A stretch of 64,000 nt of DNA from an uncultured Bacteroidota bacterium (GTDB lineage Bacteria > Bacteroidota > Bacteroidia > Chitinophagales > Chitinophagaceae): contig CAIJFI010000018.1 in assembly GCA_903819975.1 (NCBI GenBank), positions 1 through 64,000 on the forward strand, read 5' to 3'. Both the position numbers and the translations under genes were made by a program. Position 1 is the stretch's first letter; every line of letters starts with the position of its first letter. The notes beneath the pieces were generated by a model. It worked only from the letters and a program-made list of their open reading frames with translations. It had not been told where the DNA came from and ran no database searches. Below, piece after piece: positions 27,135 through 37,848 of the stretch.

Positions 27135-27653
27135 TTACTTGTCAAACTCGTTATTAAACTGACCTTTTAACTTATCTACTTTACCAAGTACTTCGGCGTT
27201 CATATTTACTTTATAAGCGTCCATTGCGTTACCAATAGCAGCATCCGAACTTCCAATAATTTGTGCAGCCAATAAGCCTGCATTCTTTGCGGCATTTAAA
27301 GCTACAGTTGCAACTGGTACCCCATTTGGCATTTGTAAAATAGACAATACAGAATCCCAACCATCAATTGAATTACTAGATTTAATTGGAACACCAATAA
27401 CAGGTAAGCTTGTAATAGCAGCAACCATGCCAGGTAAATGTGCGGCTCCGCCAGCACCTGCAATAATTACTTTTAATCCTCTGCTTCGAGCAGTCTTTGC
27501 ATATTCCATCATTCTTTCTGGCGTACGATGCGCAGACACAACTGTTAATTCAAAAGGGATATGAAAGGTGTTTAATGCATCTGCAGCTGCTTGCATTACA
27601 GTTAAATCTGAGTCGCTTCCCATGATGATTCCTACAATTGCTGGACTTGCCAT
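27135..27653 (-). CDS. purE: N5-carboxyaminoimidazole ribonucleotide mutase
   Basis: Class I PurE rearranges N5-CAIR to CAIR in purine synthesis. The 172 residues contain [19 protein letters not shown] and [12 protein letters not shown], covering the substrate pocket and catalytic histidine. It lies alone and has its own -7 element; the partner purK is not adjacent. The other purine gene in the window is purB. Confidence 0.96.
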   Translation of the reverse strand: MASPAIVGIIMGSDSDLTVMQAAADALNTFHIPFELTVVSAHRTPERMMEYAKTARSRGLKVIIAGAGGAAHLPGMVAAITSLPVIGVPIKSSNSIDGWDSVLSILQMPNGVPVATVALNAAKNAGLLAAQIIGSSDAAIGNAMDAYKVNMNAEVLGKVDKLKGQFNNEFDK

Positions 27654-27680
27654 AAATGAGATTGTTTGTGGTTATGAATA

Positions 27681-27688
27681 CAAAGGTA
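27681..27688 (-). promoter_or_regulatory. -7 element of purE
   Basis: On the minus strand TACCTTTG matches TAnnTTTG, 27 bases before the purE start. No clear -33 TTG is present. Confidence 0.5.
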
Positions 27689-27737
27689 ATTAATCTATAC
27701 TAAATGGCCTTTATAAGCATAGTTCAGTAGCATAAAT

Positions 27738-29078
27738 CTATAGCCCGCTTACATTATAGCCTTCTAGGGCTGTAATAATAGGGTCAGCTTTAGATTCAAC
27801 CACTTTTATGCGAATGTATTTTAGCTTTTGGGTAGGGAAGGTTAAAATGCGCTTATGCCCAATGGTAGTTCCCTCGGTTATTTTGGTAAAGTATTCCAAA
27901 TTATTACCACCAGACACTTCAAATTTCACCACCCTTTGTCCTTTATTAATACCTTCTTTCAATACAATTGTATTTAATTGAACTTCCTTACTTAAATGGG
28001 CTTCTATACTATTTTTTGTACGAAATATTTTCGCTGCCTTAAATACATTATTTGCAAATGCTTTATCACGTATATTTTTAAATTGCATTAAAGCAACTGA
28101 GTCTGTTGGTGAAATTAATCCCATTCTATTAGGTGGTACATTCAATAACATATTTCCTCCACGACCCACCGATTTTAAATACAAGTCAAATAGGGTAGTA
28201 CCAGACTTTACGGTATTGTCTTCACCAGGATGATAAAACCATCCCTTGCGAATAGATACATCTGCTTCGGCGCCTATCCAATTTTTACCATTATAATTAC
28301 CCCTATTTAAAGTGTCATTTGCTGGGGCTCCTTCGCCTCTTTTAAATCCAACAGTATCTAATAAATTCCAATTGGTTTCATTAATAATTCCATTTTCATT
28401 GCCTATCCATCTTACATGCGGACCAATATCACTGAATATCACCAGCTGAGGTTGTTGTTTTAAAGCGCTGTCCTTAAAGCGTGTAAAATCGTATACTTGT
28501 TTTTTTCCGTTTGGGCCTTCGCCGTTTGCGCCATCCCACCATAGTTCGAAAAACTTTCCATATCCTGTTAAAAGTTCTTTTATGGTATTGATATATACTT
28601 CGTTGTATTTAGGCGTTCCGTAATCAGGATGATTGCGATCCCATGGTGAAATATATACACCCATTTCAATACCTTCTTTTTTGCAAGCTTCAGATAACAT
28701 TTTTAATACATCTCCTTTTCCATTCATCCACTTACTTTCTCTAACCGTATGCTTGCTGTATTTACTTGGCCATAAACAAAATCCATCATGATGTTTTGCG
28801 GTGATGATAATACCCTTTGCACCTGATGCTTTTGCAATTCTTGCCCATTGATTACAATCTATAGCAGTTGGATTAAATACATTTGGGTCTTCACTTCCAT
28901 GTCCCCATTCTAAATCGGTAAAGGTATTGGGGCCAAAGTGCATAAATAAATAAAACTCTTTATCGTGCCATGCTAGCTGCTCTTTAGTAGGAGTAGGGCC
29001 AAAATTTGTTTGGCTGTATACGGGTAAACAATAAATGCAAATGACAATAATTATAGAAATAATTTTATTGTTTTTCAT
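27738..29078 (-). CDS. Secreted alpha-L-fucosidase (GH29)
   Basis: The 446-residue precursor has a signal peptide ending in VYSQ. The GH29 barrel shows FYLFMHFGPNTFTDLEWG, AKHHDGFCLWPSKYSKHTV and the probable nucleophile Asp in FFELWWDGANG. The C-terminal 90 residues form a beta domain, shorter than the extended C-terminal modules of many relatives. It should release alpha-linked fucose from glycans in the periplasm. The features fit the GH29-B type, which prefers alpha-1,3/1,4 linkages, but this assignment is not certain. It follows pdxJ by 42 bases on the same strand. Confidence 0.88.
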   Translation of the reverse strand: MKNNKIISIIIVICIYCLPVYSQTNFGPTPTKEQLAWHDKEFYLFMHFGPNTFTDLEWGHGSEDPNVFNPTAIDCNQWARIAKASGAKGIIITAKHHDGFCLWPSKYSKHTVRESKWMNGKGDVLKMLSEACKKEGIEMGVYISPWDRNHPDYGTPKYNEVYINTIKELLTGYGKFFELWWDGANGEGPNGKKQVYDFTRFKDSALKQQPQLVIFSDIGPHVRWIGNENGIINETNWNLLDTVGFKRGEGAPANDTLNRGNYNGKNWIGAEADVSIRKGWFYHPGEDNTVKSGTTLFDLYLKSVGRGGNMLLNVPPNRMGLISPTDSVALMQFKNIRDKAFANNVFKAAKIFRTKNSIEAHLSKEVQLNTIVLKEGINKGQRVVKFEVSGGNNLEYFTKITEGTTIGHKRILTFPTQKLKYIRIKVVESKADPIITALEGYNVSGL

Positions 29079-29120
29079 TCTGCTATTTTATTGTTTTGAA
29101 TAATTTGTTAATCTTGTTTC

Positions 29121-29843
29121 TTAAACCTTAAGTGCACGTTTGTATAATTGAATCGTATTCTCTAATCCCAAATAAAGTGCATCAGCAATTAATGCATGAC
29201 CAATACTTACTTCGTCCATAAATGGAATTGCTTTAGCTAAATAGGCAAGATTAAATCTATCCAAATCATGTCCTGCATTTATTCCTAATCCCAATTCTTG
29301 TGCAACATTTGCTGCTTTAATATAGGGAGCAACTGCATCTTCTTTATTTCCTTCTGCAAATTGTCTTGCATAAGCTTCGGTATATAATTCAATACGATCT
29401 GTACCTGTGGTCACCGCAGCACGAACCATGCTTTCAACAGGATCTACAAAAATAGAAACACGAATACCTGCTGCTTTAAATTTTGCAATAATATCTTTTA
29501 AGTAATCCTGTTCTGCAATTGTATCCCAGCCATGGTCACTTGTTAATTGATTCAATGCATCAGGGACCAAAGTAACTTGATGAGGTTTGATAGCTAAAAC
29601 TAGTGCTACGAATTTATCTTCCTTAGGATTGCCCTCTATGTTGAACTCTGTGGTTACAATCTTTGTTAAATCATAAACATCTTGGTAACGAATATGACGT
29701 TCATCAGGCCTTGGATGTACAGTGATGCCCTCTGCTCCAAAACGTTCACAGTCCTTGGCTACCTGCACTAAATTAGGGTTGTCTCCGCCACGGCTATTTC
29801 TTAGGGTGGCTATCTTATTTATGTTTACACTTAAACGAGTCAT
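29121..29843 (-). CDS. pdxJ: Pyridoxine 5'-phosphate synthase
   Basis: PdxJ condenses 1-deoxyxylulose 5-phosphate with 3-amino-2-oxopropyl phosphate to pyridoxine 5'-phosphate. The 240 residues show the family start [30 protein letters not shown] and the C-terminal GINAGHDLD and [16 protein letters not shown] 29843 is chosen because the longer frame (to 29948) runs through the -7 element at 29871-29878 into the divergent ubiD-like gene. Confidence 0.96.
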   Translation of the reverse strand: MTRLSVNINKIATLRNSRGGDNPNLVQVAKDCERFGAEGITVHPRPDERHIRYQDVYDLTKIVTTEFNIEGNPKEDKFVALVLAIKPHQVTLVPDALNQLTSDHGWDTIAEQDYLKDIIAKFKAAGIRVSIFVDPVESMVRAAVTTGTDRIELYTEAYARQFAEGNKEDAVAPYIKAANVAQELGLGINAGHDLDRFNLAYLAKAIPFMDEVSIGHALIADALYLGLENTIQLYKRALKV

Positions 29844-29857
29844 AGGCGAATTTAAGT

Positions 29858-29865
29858 TATTTTTG
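29858..29865 (+). promoter_or_regulatory. -7 element of the UbiD-family gene
   Basis: TATTTTTG matches TAnnTTTG on the plus strand, 18 bases before ATG 29884. It faces the pdxJ element five bases away, so the two core promoters overlap. Confidence 0.55.
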
Positions 29866-29870
29866 TAACT

Positions 29871-29878
29871 CAAATATA
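29871..29878 (-). promoter_or_regulatory. -7 element of pdxJ
   Basis: On the minus strand TATATTTG matches TAnnTTTG, 27 bases before ATG 29843. It overlaps the transcription start region of the divergent UbiD-family gene. Confidence 0.55.
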
Positions 29879-29883
29879 AGAGA

Positions 29884-31695
29884 ATGGCATATTCTAATTT
29901 AGAAGCTTGTTTATTGGATTTAGAGCGTAACGGACAGCTTTTACGCATTAAAGAGGAGGTAGATCCGAATTTGGAAATGGCCGCTATTCATTTGCGTGTT
30001 TTTGAACAAAATGGACCTGCAATTTTATTTGAAAAAGTAAAAGGAAGTAAGTTTCGTGCAGCCTCAAATATATTTGGAACACTTGAGCGCAGTCAGTTTA
30101 TTTTTAGAGATACATTACCACAAGTGAAGCAATTAATTGATGTAAAAATCAATCCTTTAGAAGCAATTAAGAATCCTTTTAAAACTTTAACTGCTTTGCC
30201 AGCAGCAGTGAATGCATTGCCAAATGGGCTGCCATTAAGTAAGCCTGTTTTATTTGAAGAAATTAATATTAGTGATTTGCCATTGATAAAACATTGGCCA
30301 ATGGATGGCGGTGCGTTTGTTACACTTCCACAAGTGTATACCGAGGATGCGGATAAGCCTGGAATTGCAAATTCAAATTTAGGCATGTATCGTATTCAGT
30401 TAGATGGCAATGATTACGAACTAAATAAAGAAATTGGATTACACTATCAATTACATCGTGGAATTGGTGTGCATCAAACCAAAGCGAACAATAAAGGCAT
30501 GCCCTTAAAAGTGAGTGTATTTGTGGGAGGACCTCCAGCGCATAGTGTAGCAGCGGTGATGCCTTTGCCGGAAGGAATGAGTGAGATGAATTTTGCAGGT
30601 GTGTTAGCAGGCAAGCGTTTTAATTATACATATGTAGATGGATATTGCTTGAGTACCGACGCCGATTTTGTAATTACTGGCGAGGTATTCCCTGGTGAAA
30701 ATAAACCCGAGGGTCCTTTTGGTGATCACTTAGGATATTATAGTTTACAACATGATTTCCCTGTAATGAAAGTGCATAAAGTTTTTGCAAGAAAAGATGC
30801 AATTTGGGCTTTCACGGTTGTAGGTCGTCCTCCGCAAGAGGATACTAGTTTTGGTCAGTTAATACATTCAATGACAGGATCTGCTATTTCCAATGAAATA
30901 CCAGGTTTAAAAGAAGTACATGCTGTGGATGCGGCAGGAGTACATCCTTTATTGTTGGCTATTGGTAGCGAAAGATATACGCCATATTTAAAAGTTAAAC
31001 GTCCTGCTGAAATTTTAACCATTGCCAATCATATTTTAGGAACAGGACAATTAAGTTTGGCTAAATTTTTATGGATCACGGCTCCTGATTCAAAATCTAA
31101 TACTGTTTTGGATACACATAATGAATTGGAGTTTTTTAAATACATGTTAGAGCGCATGGATTTTACTAGAGACCTTCATTTTTACACCAATACGACTATT
31201 GATACTTTAGATTATTCTGGCGAAAATTTAAATAGCGGATCTAAATTAGTTTTAGCGGCTTATGGAGATCTAATTAGAAATTTGGCAACAGCTATTCCGG
31301 AGCCCATTCAAAATTTAAATGCAGATGCACATTTGATTATGCCTGGTGTGATTGCATTGGATGCTGCTAAAATGAATACGCATTTAATTCAAACTATATT
31401 AAATGGATTGGGTGCTGAATTACTTGAGCGCCTTGGTGTTGCAATGTTGGTTTTAACAGAGGATCCTACATGGATGGCAAGTAATATGCAAAACTTTTTA
31501 TGGGCTACGTTTACAAGAACAAATCCGTCACATGATATTGATGGAGTAGATGCATTTGTAGTAAATAAACACTGGGGTTGCAAGGGGCCATTAATTTTAG
31601 ATGCGACAATTAAAAAACACCATGCACCACCAGTCGTAAAAGATGCTGAAGTAGAAAAAAGGGTAGATGCTATTTTAGAGAAGTATGGGTATTAA
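29884..31695 (+). CDS. UbiD-family prenyl-FMN decarboxylase, likely menaquinone pathway
   Basis: The 603-residue protein has the UbiD N-terminal domain ([17 protein letters not shown]). The prFMN/metal region [24 protein letters not shown] and the catalytic [23 protein letters not shown] stretch, with its conserved Glu and Asp residues, follow. A long C-terminal domain ends the protein. UbiD enzymes need prenylated FMN from a UbiX partner, which is not nearby. The long form resembles the decarboxylase of the futalosine menaquinone pathway (as in Helicobacter). mqnA in this window supports that reading. Decarboxylation of an aromatic acid outside quinone synthesis is the alternative. Confidence 0.82.
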   Translation: MAYSNLEACLLDLERNGQLLRIKEEVDPNLEMAAIHLRVFEQNGPAILFEKVKGSKFRAASNIFGTLERSQFIFRDTLPQVKQLIDVKINPLEAIKNPFKTLTALPAAVNALPNGLPLSKPVLFEEINISDLPLIKHWPMDGGAFVTLPQVYTEDADKPGIANSNLGMYRIQLDGNDYELNKEIGLHYQLHRGIGVHQTKANNKGMPLKVSVFVGGPPAHSVAAVMPLPEGMSEMNFAGVLAGKRFNYTYVDGYCLSTDADFVITGEVFPGENKPEGPFGDHLGYYSLQHDFPVMKVHKVFARKDAIWAFTVVGRPPQEDTSFGQLIHSMTGSAISNEIPGLKEVHAVDAAGVHPLLLAIGSERYTPYLKVKRPAEILTIANHILGTGQLSLAKFLWITAPDSKSNTVLDTHNELEFFKYMLERMDFTRDLHFYTNTTIDTLDYSGENLNSGSKLVLAAYGDLIRNLATAIPEPIQNLNADAHLIMPGVIALDAAKMNTHLIQTILNGLGAELLERLGVAMLVLTEDPTWMASNMQNFLWATFTRTNPSHDIDGVDAFVVNKHWGCKGPLILDATIKKHHAPPVVKDAEVEKRVDAILEKYGY

Positions 31696-31714
31696 TATAA
31701 TGGGTGCATCCTAG

Positions 31715-32506
31715 TTAAGACTCCACCCAAGTGTGATCCGCCAATAATTTTACCGTTGCAATAAATTGAGCAAAAGGTCCCGAGCCGCCGCCCCATTCAG
31801 ATGGAGCGACTAAGGACAATACATGTGATCCGTCTGCTTTTTCATACACATGATAAACCTGTCCTATTTGAGGTTTAAAAGTAATTTTAGCTTCATATAT
31901 CATTAAGCTTAATTCTTTACGCTTTCTTATTTCTTGCGCTTGTCTTGCCAGTAACTCAATCTGTTCCTTAATTTGATTTAACTGCATATTGGTTTGATCC
32001 TCCATTGCAGACAATGCTTTGTGCTTGATGACCCCTTCTTTAGTAGGTCGTATTGCGACGCTACCTGCAGAAGATGCATAAGGAAGAACACTTAATTGCT
32101 TATGATAAACTTCGGTATTTAAAAACGGATTGCCATCTTCCTTATTTCCATAATGGGTTACTTTCAAAAATCCATTAGCGAGTATTTCGTGTACAACTTT
32201 TAAAACCAATTGCTCGCCCTTATAAAATTGAACAGTTAGGCAGGATGCATTATTGATTTCAGCGGCAACAGCATCGGCTAAATCCTTATTTTCGAAATCG
32301 TGTAATTCTCCATTAGGGTTCACTTGATACTGCGCATAAAAAGCTTCATTTTCTATGCTTACCCAATTATGGCTAAAGCTTAATAAATGACCGGCATGTA
32401 CCGACTCAATCTTGTAATTACCAGACTTTGGGACTATCTGGAATTCAAAATCACATTTCTCGGGAAATAACTGCCAACTGGCTAAAAAATTATATGCTTG
32501 GACCAT
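31715..32506 (-). CDS. DUF2452-domain protein
   Basis: This is a 263-residue cytoplasmic protein. The C-terminal half (about 125-263) matches the DUF2452 pattern: NPFLNTEVYHKQLSVLPYASSAG, a helix with QIKEQIELLARQAQEI, ITFKPQIGQVYHVYEK and SLVAPSEWGG. The N-terminal 110 residues form a separate beta-rich domain with a WQLFPEKCDFEF start that I do not recognise. Function is unknown. It converges on the UbiD-family gene, and a -7 element overlaps the stop codon of the upstream outer-membrane protein gene. Confidence 0.7.
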   Translation of the reverse strand: MVQAYNFLASWQLFPEKCDFEFQIVPKSGNYKIESVHAGHLLSFSHNWVSIENEAFYAQYQVNPNGELHDFENKDLADAVAAEINNASCLTVQFYKGEQLVLKVVHEILANGFLKVTHYGNKEDGNPFLNTEVYHKQLSVLPYASSAGSVAIRPTKEGVIKHKALSAMEDQTNMQLNQIKEQIELLARQAQEIRKRKELSLMIYEAKITFKPQIGQVYHVYEKADGSHVLSLVAPSEWGGGSGPFAQFIATVKLLADHTWVES

Positions 32507-32540
32507 ATCAGTATAACAATGAAAGCTATAAAAAGTTGAG

Positions 32541-32548
32541 CAAATTTA
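32541..32548 (-). promoter_or_regulatory. -7 element of the DUF2452 gene
   Basis: On the minus strand TAAATTTG matches TAnnTTTG, 34 bases before the start and overlapping the stop codon of the preceding gene. Confidence 0.45.
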
Positions 32549-34381
32549 GTTGACTTGTACAAAATCTGGCTTCGAAATTAAGTTTGAATTGTACTTAAAT
32601 TTAAGATTGGTTGTGACACTCACATTCCAAGGGCTCAATTGTAAATTTGTTCTAGGGAAATAGAAGCCTTTAATCTCTACTGTTCCAAAAATTAAGTTTT
32701 CGTTTCTAATCCGAGTGCCTCCTCCAATGGAAGAATATATGTCGCCACTTCCAACTGGATCGCCAACGGTTCTAATATAAGTGATATTGGCAAAGGCAAA
32801 AGGGGATTGCCTGAAGCCATAAAAAGACCTTGAATTATACCAAATTGATTCCCAGTTAGCACTAATGCGGGTACCTCCTTTAATGCGTTCCTTAGTTAAT
32901 TGAGGGATACCATAAATGCTATTAATAAGGAGTGCCTCGTTAAATTTATTCTTTAGCGTTTCGGCTACACTTACATTTAAAATGCTTCTATACTTGTAGC
33001 CACTTTCTAAATAATGTAATCTTGATATTTGCTCCCAAGTAGCTAAAATTTTAAAATCCGTTATTTGTTTTTCTGCATAACTAGTTCCTGCACTCAAAAG
33101 TAAATGTCTGAAGTTTTCATTTGCTTGCATCGTGTAACTTTCTAATTGTGCACCTAAATACGGAAGGCTAGCATTTTCTCGATAATATTGACCTGAAGTG
33201 ATTGTTAATGATTTACCAGTTGGCAAATCCTCGTTTCTACCAAAGCCATATAAATATTGTGTTCTGATAATTTTCTGTTTAAAAACAGTATAAGATGCCA
33301 ATCGAGCTTCAATGTTTTGGTAGTTTTTATCAATTTGAGCTAGATAATTATCGGGACGTTCTCCAAATTTGTTATTCAAATACCTTATTTGAATAAAATG
33401 TCTAAAATGATCGTTATTAAATTGCCATGACTTGTTAAATAGTTGGTAACCTATCCAGCCATCAAAATGGTTGAGATTGTATTTTAGACTAGCATCATAT
33501 AATGAGTCGCTCCATGTTTTCGGGAATTGGTTATTATTTTTTGATATAGACCATTCAAATCCACCAGTCCATTTAGTTAATGGATTAAGCAAAGGTCTGA
33601 CTCCTTTTATATACACACTTGTTGCCGAACTCATATTGTTGGCATAATTATTTTCTAGTGAATTGGCACCAATATTCACATCTAAAAAACTGCCCATTAT
33701 ATTTCTAGCAATATAGTTTACACCCCAGCCGGTTTTTTGCTTTCTATCAATATCAAAATTATGGTTTAAGGTAAATGCATTACCCTGGTCTTTTATATTT
33801 TCTAATGTTGCACTGGCATCATAGGCGTTGGAGCTTTTTAATTGCAAGCTAGCCCCAAAAGGAAAGACGTCCTTTGTTACAACATATAAGTCCACACTAT
33901 TACTGTCATGAAGTAAAGGAAAAGCAACTATTCGAGCATCCTGAATAAAGGGAAGATCTCTCAGCCATTTTTCATTGTATGCAATTATTAGCGGGTTCAT
34001 GTATTCGTCAGCATGAAAAAATAGATTCTTCCTAATAGTCGCATCTTGGGTATAGCCGTGTAATTTAGTTGCCGCTTTACTTAATAAATTTGTTTTAAAT
34101 AGGGTATCATTAAATCCATAATTTCCAAAATGCCTATGCTCAATATGTATTTCATTGATTCTTTTTCCTTCCTGACTAGCAATGGATTTGATAGATTTAT
34201 TGATAGTTATGCTAGTGGAATCAATTAATGGGTTAGGCTTTCCCTTAAACAATCTAATGAAGCTTATAAACAGTGAACTGTCTTTTGAGTTTACAATATT
34301 TTTCTCATATCTTTTATTTTGCGCAAAAGAAGAAAAGAATATTGTTAACAATAAAAGGGTAATTACAGCTCTATTTAGCAT
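32546..34381 (-). CDS. Outer-membrane protein, Omp85/BamA-like barrel with POTRA-like N-terminus
   Basis: The 611-residue precursor has a signal peptide ending in FSSFAQ. Residues about 75-180 resemble POTRA repeats (INEIHIEHRHFG, KAATKLHGYTQDATIRKNLFF, LPFIQDARIVAFPL and SVDLYVVTKDVFPFG). The rest alternates polar and aromatic residues as in a 16-strand barrel, with frequent Tyr/Asn turn motifs. It is probably a BamA/TamA-related barrel or a lipid/polysaccharide export protein. It lacks the full five-POTRA length of BamA, so it is unlikely to be the essential insertase. It starts 6 bases after the hexosaminidase gene and is likely in the same operon. Confidence 0.6.
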   Translation of the reverse strand: MLNRAVITLLLLTIFFSSFAQNKRYEKNIVNSKDSSLFISFIRLFKGKPNPLIDSTSITINKSIKSIASQEGKRINEIHIEHRHFGNYGFNDTLFKTNLLSKAATKLHGYTQDATIRKNLFFHADEYMNPLIIAYNEKWLRDLPFIQDARIVAFPLLHDSNSVDLYVVTKDVFPFGASLQLKSSNAYDASATLENIKDQGNAFTLNHNFDIDRKQKTGWGVNYIARNIMGSFLDVNIGANSLENNYANNMSSATSVYIKGVRPLLNPLTKWTGGFEWSISKNNNQFPKTWSDSLYDASLKYNLNHFDGWIGYQLFNKSWQFNNDHFRHFIQIRYLNNKFGERPDNYLAQIDKNYQNIEARLASYTVFKQKIIRTQYLYGFGRNEDLPTGKSLTITSGQYYRENASLPYLGAQLESYTMQANENFRHLLLSAGTSYAEKQITDFKILATWEQISRLHYLESGYKYRSILNVSVAETLKNKFNEALLINSIYGIPQLTKERIKGGTRISANWESIWYNSRSFYGFRQSPFAFANITYIRTVGDPVGSGDIYSSIGGGTRIRNENLIFGTVEIKGFYFPRTNLQLSPWNVSVTTNLKFKYNSNLISKPDFVQVN

Positions 34382-34387
34382 TAGGGA

Positions 34388-36280
34388 TTATAATATTTTG
34401 GTTGCTCTCTTCTTTAATGATTCAATTGGAATGTTCAACATTTTGCCTAATTGTTTGCCATCTCTATAACTTATTACTCTTAATAAAGCCACATCTTCTG
34501 GAACAATAAAAGGTTTTGTAAATTCATTGCTAAAATTATCAGGCATTGAGTCATCAATGCTATAATATATTTTAAGACCCTCTATTTCACCTTCCATATT
34601 TACAAACATTTCACCTTTAGTATTTATTTGAGTTGTAACAATTGGATCAAACATACTTTTTGCATATTTAACATTAGCTGCATCTAGTTTTTCAAAATGA
34701 GCTTCTACTTTCTTTGTAAAACTGTTCCAGTTTTTACTTGCTTTTGGAGACCAGCTTGTTTCTGCAATAGCTAAAGCTCTTGGCCAAGTCATATACTGTA
34801 CATTGCGCATATTTTGTAACTGCTCAGTCCATTGATTGCCTTGGTTTCCTATAACCAAATTAGAATCTATCCCTTCTGGAATAGGTTCATAGCTGTATGT
34901 TTTTTTCATTCTCAGGCCTGCGTACATTTTTCCTTCGGCAGTCAATTCTCCTTGGTAAAAATCAATATAGTTATATGCATTTGGAGACATAACTACTTTA
35001 TGCCCTTGTTTAGCTGCTTGAATTCCACCAGTAACACCTCTCCAGCTCATTACAGCTGCGTCACCACTTAATCCGCCTTCTAATATTTCATCCCAACCCA
35101 TCATTTTCTTTCCTTTGCTATTAATTATTTTTTGTACTCTACGAACAAAATAACTTTGAACTTCGTTTTGATTTTTTAGCCCTTCTTTTTTCATCAAGGC
35201 TTGAACGTTCGCTGATTTTTCCCAATTGTTTTTTGCGTTCTCGTCACCGCCCATATGAATGTATTCAAAAGGGAATAGGGGAGCAATCTCGCCAAATATT
35301 TTATCAAGATAATTATACACCAACTCGTTTGATGGATCTAGTGAGTTGTCAATTCTAGCAGCAACATGTCCATTGAATCCTTCCCAATCCATAAATTCTT
35401 CACCAACATTTATTTGATATGGATAGTTTGGTGTTGTGCTTAATTGCGGATAAGCTGTGTTGATTGCCATACTATGACCAGGTACATCTATCTCAGGAAT
35501 TACTTCAATGAATTTTGATTTTGCATATGCTACCACTTCTTTAATATCTTCCTGAGTATAAAAACCTCCGTAGGTTTTAGGTTCGTTAATAGCTGGCGCC
35601 GAAGTATTCATCCATTTGCCTTTACGTTCAGGTCTCCATGCGCCAACCTCCGTTAATTTTGGCAATGATTTAATTTCTATTCTCCACCCTTGGTCGTCGG
35701 TTAAATGCCAGTGAAAACGATTGTATTTATAACGCGCCATATCGTCAATAAAAATCTTTATATCTGCTTTGCTAAAAAAATGACGAGCAACATCTAACAT
35801 TAAACCTCTCCACACAAATCTTGGTTTGTCTGTAATAGAAACATAAGGCAATTGCCATTGTGTGTTTGCTTGTGTTGTTTTTGCATATATAGCGGCAGGT
35901 AATATTTGTAAGGTTGTTTGCCATCCATAAAATAACCCAGCATTGGTATTTGCACTAATTGTAATTCCGTTTGTATTTACATTTAATGTGTAACCCTCCA
36001 ATCCTAATGACTCATCCTTAATTATTGATAAAGTTAAACTTGCATGATTTTTACTAAAATAAACAGTTTTGCCTGTGGCATTTCTTAATTGCATGGCAAT
36101 TTGATCTGTTACTTCGTTTGCAGAACTTGGGGCATTAATTGCAATAGATTTTGGCAATTGGAAATTACCCGCACCTTTTACAACTTGTAAGGGTTCAGGA
36201 ATAATGTTTAGACTTTGTGCATTTAACAAAGTTGTAATACATAATGAGAATGTTATTACAATCATCTTGGTTAGTTTCAT
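34388..36280 (-). CDS. Secreted beta-N-acetylhexosaminidase (GH20)
   Basis: The 630-residue precursor has a signal peptide ending near TTLLNAQ and a GH20b domain (IIPEPLQVVKGAGNFQL). The GH20 barrel shows RFVWRGLMLDVARHFF, HWHLTDDQGWRIEIK and the catalytic Asp-Glu pair in YIHMGGDENAKNNW. A C-terminal domain follows (about 540-630). It removes terminal GlcNAc or GalNAc from chitin oligomers, glycoproteins or peptidoglycan fragments. ATG 36280 is chosen because the extension to 36358 has no signal peptide and crosses a promoter and terminator. A downstream outer-membrane protein gene probably shares its mRNA. Confidence 0.92.
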   Translation of the reverse strand: MKLTKMIVITFSLCITTLLNAQSLNIIPEPLQVVKGAGNFQLPKSIAINAPSSANEVTDQIAMQLRNATGKTVYFSKNHASLTLSIIKDESLGLEGYTLNVNTNGITISANTNAGLFYGWQTTLQILPAAIYAKTTQANTQWQLPYVSITDKPRFVWRGLMLDVARHFFSKADIKIFIDDMARYKYNRFHWHLTDDQGWRIEIKSLPKLTEVGAWRPERKGKWMNTSAPAINEPKTYGGFYTQEDIKEVVAYAKSKFIEVIPEIDVPGHSMAINTAYPQLSTTPNYPYQINVGEEFMDWEGFNGHVAARIDNSLDPSNELVYNYLDKIFGEIAPLFPFEYIHMGGDENAKNNWEKSANVQALMKKEGLKNQNEVQSYFVRRVQKIINSKGKKMMGWDEILEGGLSGDAAVMSWRGVTGGIQAAKQGHKVVMSPNAYNYIDFYQGELTAEGKMYAGLRMKKTYSYEPIPEGIDSNLVIGNQGNQWTEQLQNMRNVQYMTWPRALAIAETSWSPKASKNWNSFTKKVEAHFEKLDAANVKYAKSMFDPIVTTQINTKGEMFVNMEGEIEGLKIYYSIDDSMPDNFSNEFTKPFIVPEDVALLRVISYRDGKQLGKMLNIPIESLKKRATKIL

Positions 36281-36324
36281 ACAGAATCGTTTTAATTTAA
36301 AGCTTGCTCTATAAATGAGCATTC

Positions 36325-36332
36325 TAAAGGTA
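36325..36332 (-). promoter_or_regulatory. Probable -7 element of the GH20 gene
   Basis: On the minus strand TACCTTTA differs from TAnnTTTG at the last base and lies 44 bases before ATG 36280. It is directly downstream of the ahcY terminator. Confidence 0.4.
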
Positions 36333-36340
36333 CTGAAAAT

Positions 36341-36374
36341 AAAAAACCCGACCACCATTTCTGGAGTCGGGCTT
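36341..36374 (-). terminator. Rho-independent terminator of ahcY
   Basis: On the minus strand AAGCCCGAC pairs with GTCGGGTT (arms 36345-36352 and 36366-36374) around a 13-base loop. A T run follows. It lies about 37 bases after the ahcY stop. Confidence 0.8.
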
Positions 36375-36410
36375 TCTATATTTTGAACTAATTCTAACGC
36401 TAGGATAGGA

Positions 36411-37730
36411 TTAGTATCTGTACATGTCTGACTTGAACGGACCAGCCTTAGGTATGCCTAAGTATTCTGCTTGTTCAGTAGTTAATTCATCTAATTCAGC
36501 ACCTACTTTAGCTAAGTGTAAACGCGCTACCTTCTCATCTAAATGCTTAGGTAAAACGTACACTTTGTTTTCGTAGTTTTTGCTGTTTGTCCATAACTCA
36601 ATTTGAGCTAAAGTTTGGTTAGAGAAAGAGTTACTCATTACAAAACTTGGGTGACCAGTTGCACAACCTAAGTTTACTAAACGACCTTCTGCTAATACGA
36701 TAACATCTTTGCCTTCGATATTGTATAAATCAACTTGTGGTTTGATTGTATCTTTTGTATGACCGTAGTTTTTATTTAACCAAGCCATATCTATTTCGAT
36801 ATCAAAGTGACCAATATTACAAACAATCGCCTTGTCTTTCATGTTTCTGAAATGTTTTTCAGTAATCAAGTCGCGACAACCAGATGCAGTAACAATAATG
36901 TCTGCTTCTTTCACTGCGTTCTCCATTTTCTTAACTTCAAAACCGTCCATTGCTGCTTGTAAAGCACAGATAGGATCAATTTCGGTTACAATTACACGGC
37001 AACCAGCACCACGTAATGAACCTGCCGAACCTTTACCTACGTCACCGTAAGAACCAACTACAGCAACCTTTCCAGCCATCATAACATCAGTTGCACGACG
37101 AATCGCATCTACTAATGATTCTTGACAACCATATTTGTTATCAAATTTAGATTTAGTAACTGAATCGTTTACGTTGATTGCAGGAATAGGTAAAGTACCT
37201 TTAGCCATACGCTCATATAAACGGTGTACACCAGTTGTTGTTTCTTCACTCAATCCTTTAATGCCTGCAACAAACTGAGGGTATTTATCAAACACCATAT
37301 TAGTTAAGTCACCGCCATCATCTAAGATCATATTCAAAGGACGGTCTTCACCACCAAAGAATAATGTTTGTTCAATACACCAATCACCTTCTTCAACGCT
37401 TTGACCTTTCCAAGCAAAAACGCCAACACCTGTTGCAGCAATTGCAGCAGCAGCTTGGTCTTGTGTAGAGAATATGTTACAAGAGCTCCACTTAACTTCA
37501 GCACCTAAAGCAGTTAATGTTTCAATTAACACTGCTGTTTGAATTGTCATGTGTAAACAACCTGCAATTCTAGCACCTTTTAATGGTTGGCTAGGTCCGT
37601 ATTCGGCACGGATGCTCATTAAACCTGGCATTTCTGCTTCAGCTAAACGAATTTCTTTACGACCCCAATCAGCTAGGGTGATATCTGCTACCTTATATGG
37701 TAAGCTAAAATCGATGTTTGTTAAGCCCAT
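36411..37730 (-). CDS. ahcY: Adenosylhomocysteinase
   Basis: AhcY splits S-adenosylhomocysteine into adenosine and homocysteine, clearing the inhibitor of methyltransferases. The 439 residues begin with [18 protein letters not shown]. The protein contains the NAD-binding [20 protein letters not shown], the [16 protein letters not shown] region ([12 protein letters not shown]) and the conserved C-terminal FKSDMYRY. It is a monocistronic unit with its own -7 element and terminator. An Lrp-type regulator is transcribed divergently. Confidence 0.97.
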   Translation of the reverse strand: MGLTNIDFSLPYKVADITLADWGRKEIRLAEAEMPGLMSIRAEYGPSQPLKGARIAGCLHMTIQTAVLIETLTALGAEVKWSSCNIFSTQDQAAAAIAATGVGVFAWKGQSVEEGDWCIEQTLFFGGEDRPLNMILDDGGDLTNMVFDKYPQFVAGIKGLSEETTTGVHRLYERMAKGTLPIPAINVNDSVTKSKFDNKYGCQESLVDAIRRATDVMMAGKVAVVGSYGDVGKGSAGSLRGAGCRVIVTEIDPICALQAAMDGFEVKKMENAVKEADIIVTASGCRDLITEKHFRNMKDKAIVCNIGHFDIEIDMAWLNKNYGHTKDTIKPQVDLYNIEGKDVIVLAEGRLVNLGCATGHPSFVMSNSFSNQTLAQIELWTNSKNYENKVYVLPKHLDEKVARLHLAKVGAELDELTTEQAEYLGIPKAGPFKSDMYRY

Positions 37731-37750
37731 AATAGTATTTATTTAAGGCT

Positions 37751-37758
37751 CAAAGGTA
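37751..37758 (-). promoter_or_regulatory. -7 element of ahcY
   Basis: On the minus strand TACCTTTG matches TAnnTTTG, 20 bases before the ahcY start. Confidence 0.5.
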
Positions 37759-37848
37759 ATTTGGTAGGAGATAATAATAAAATATATCTAAAAAATAGTG
37801 AAATACGCTATAATAAGTTAATTTTAATGCAATAAACGCTGTTTAGCT

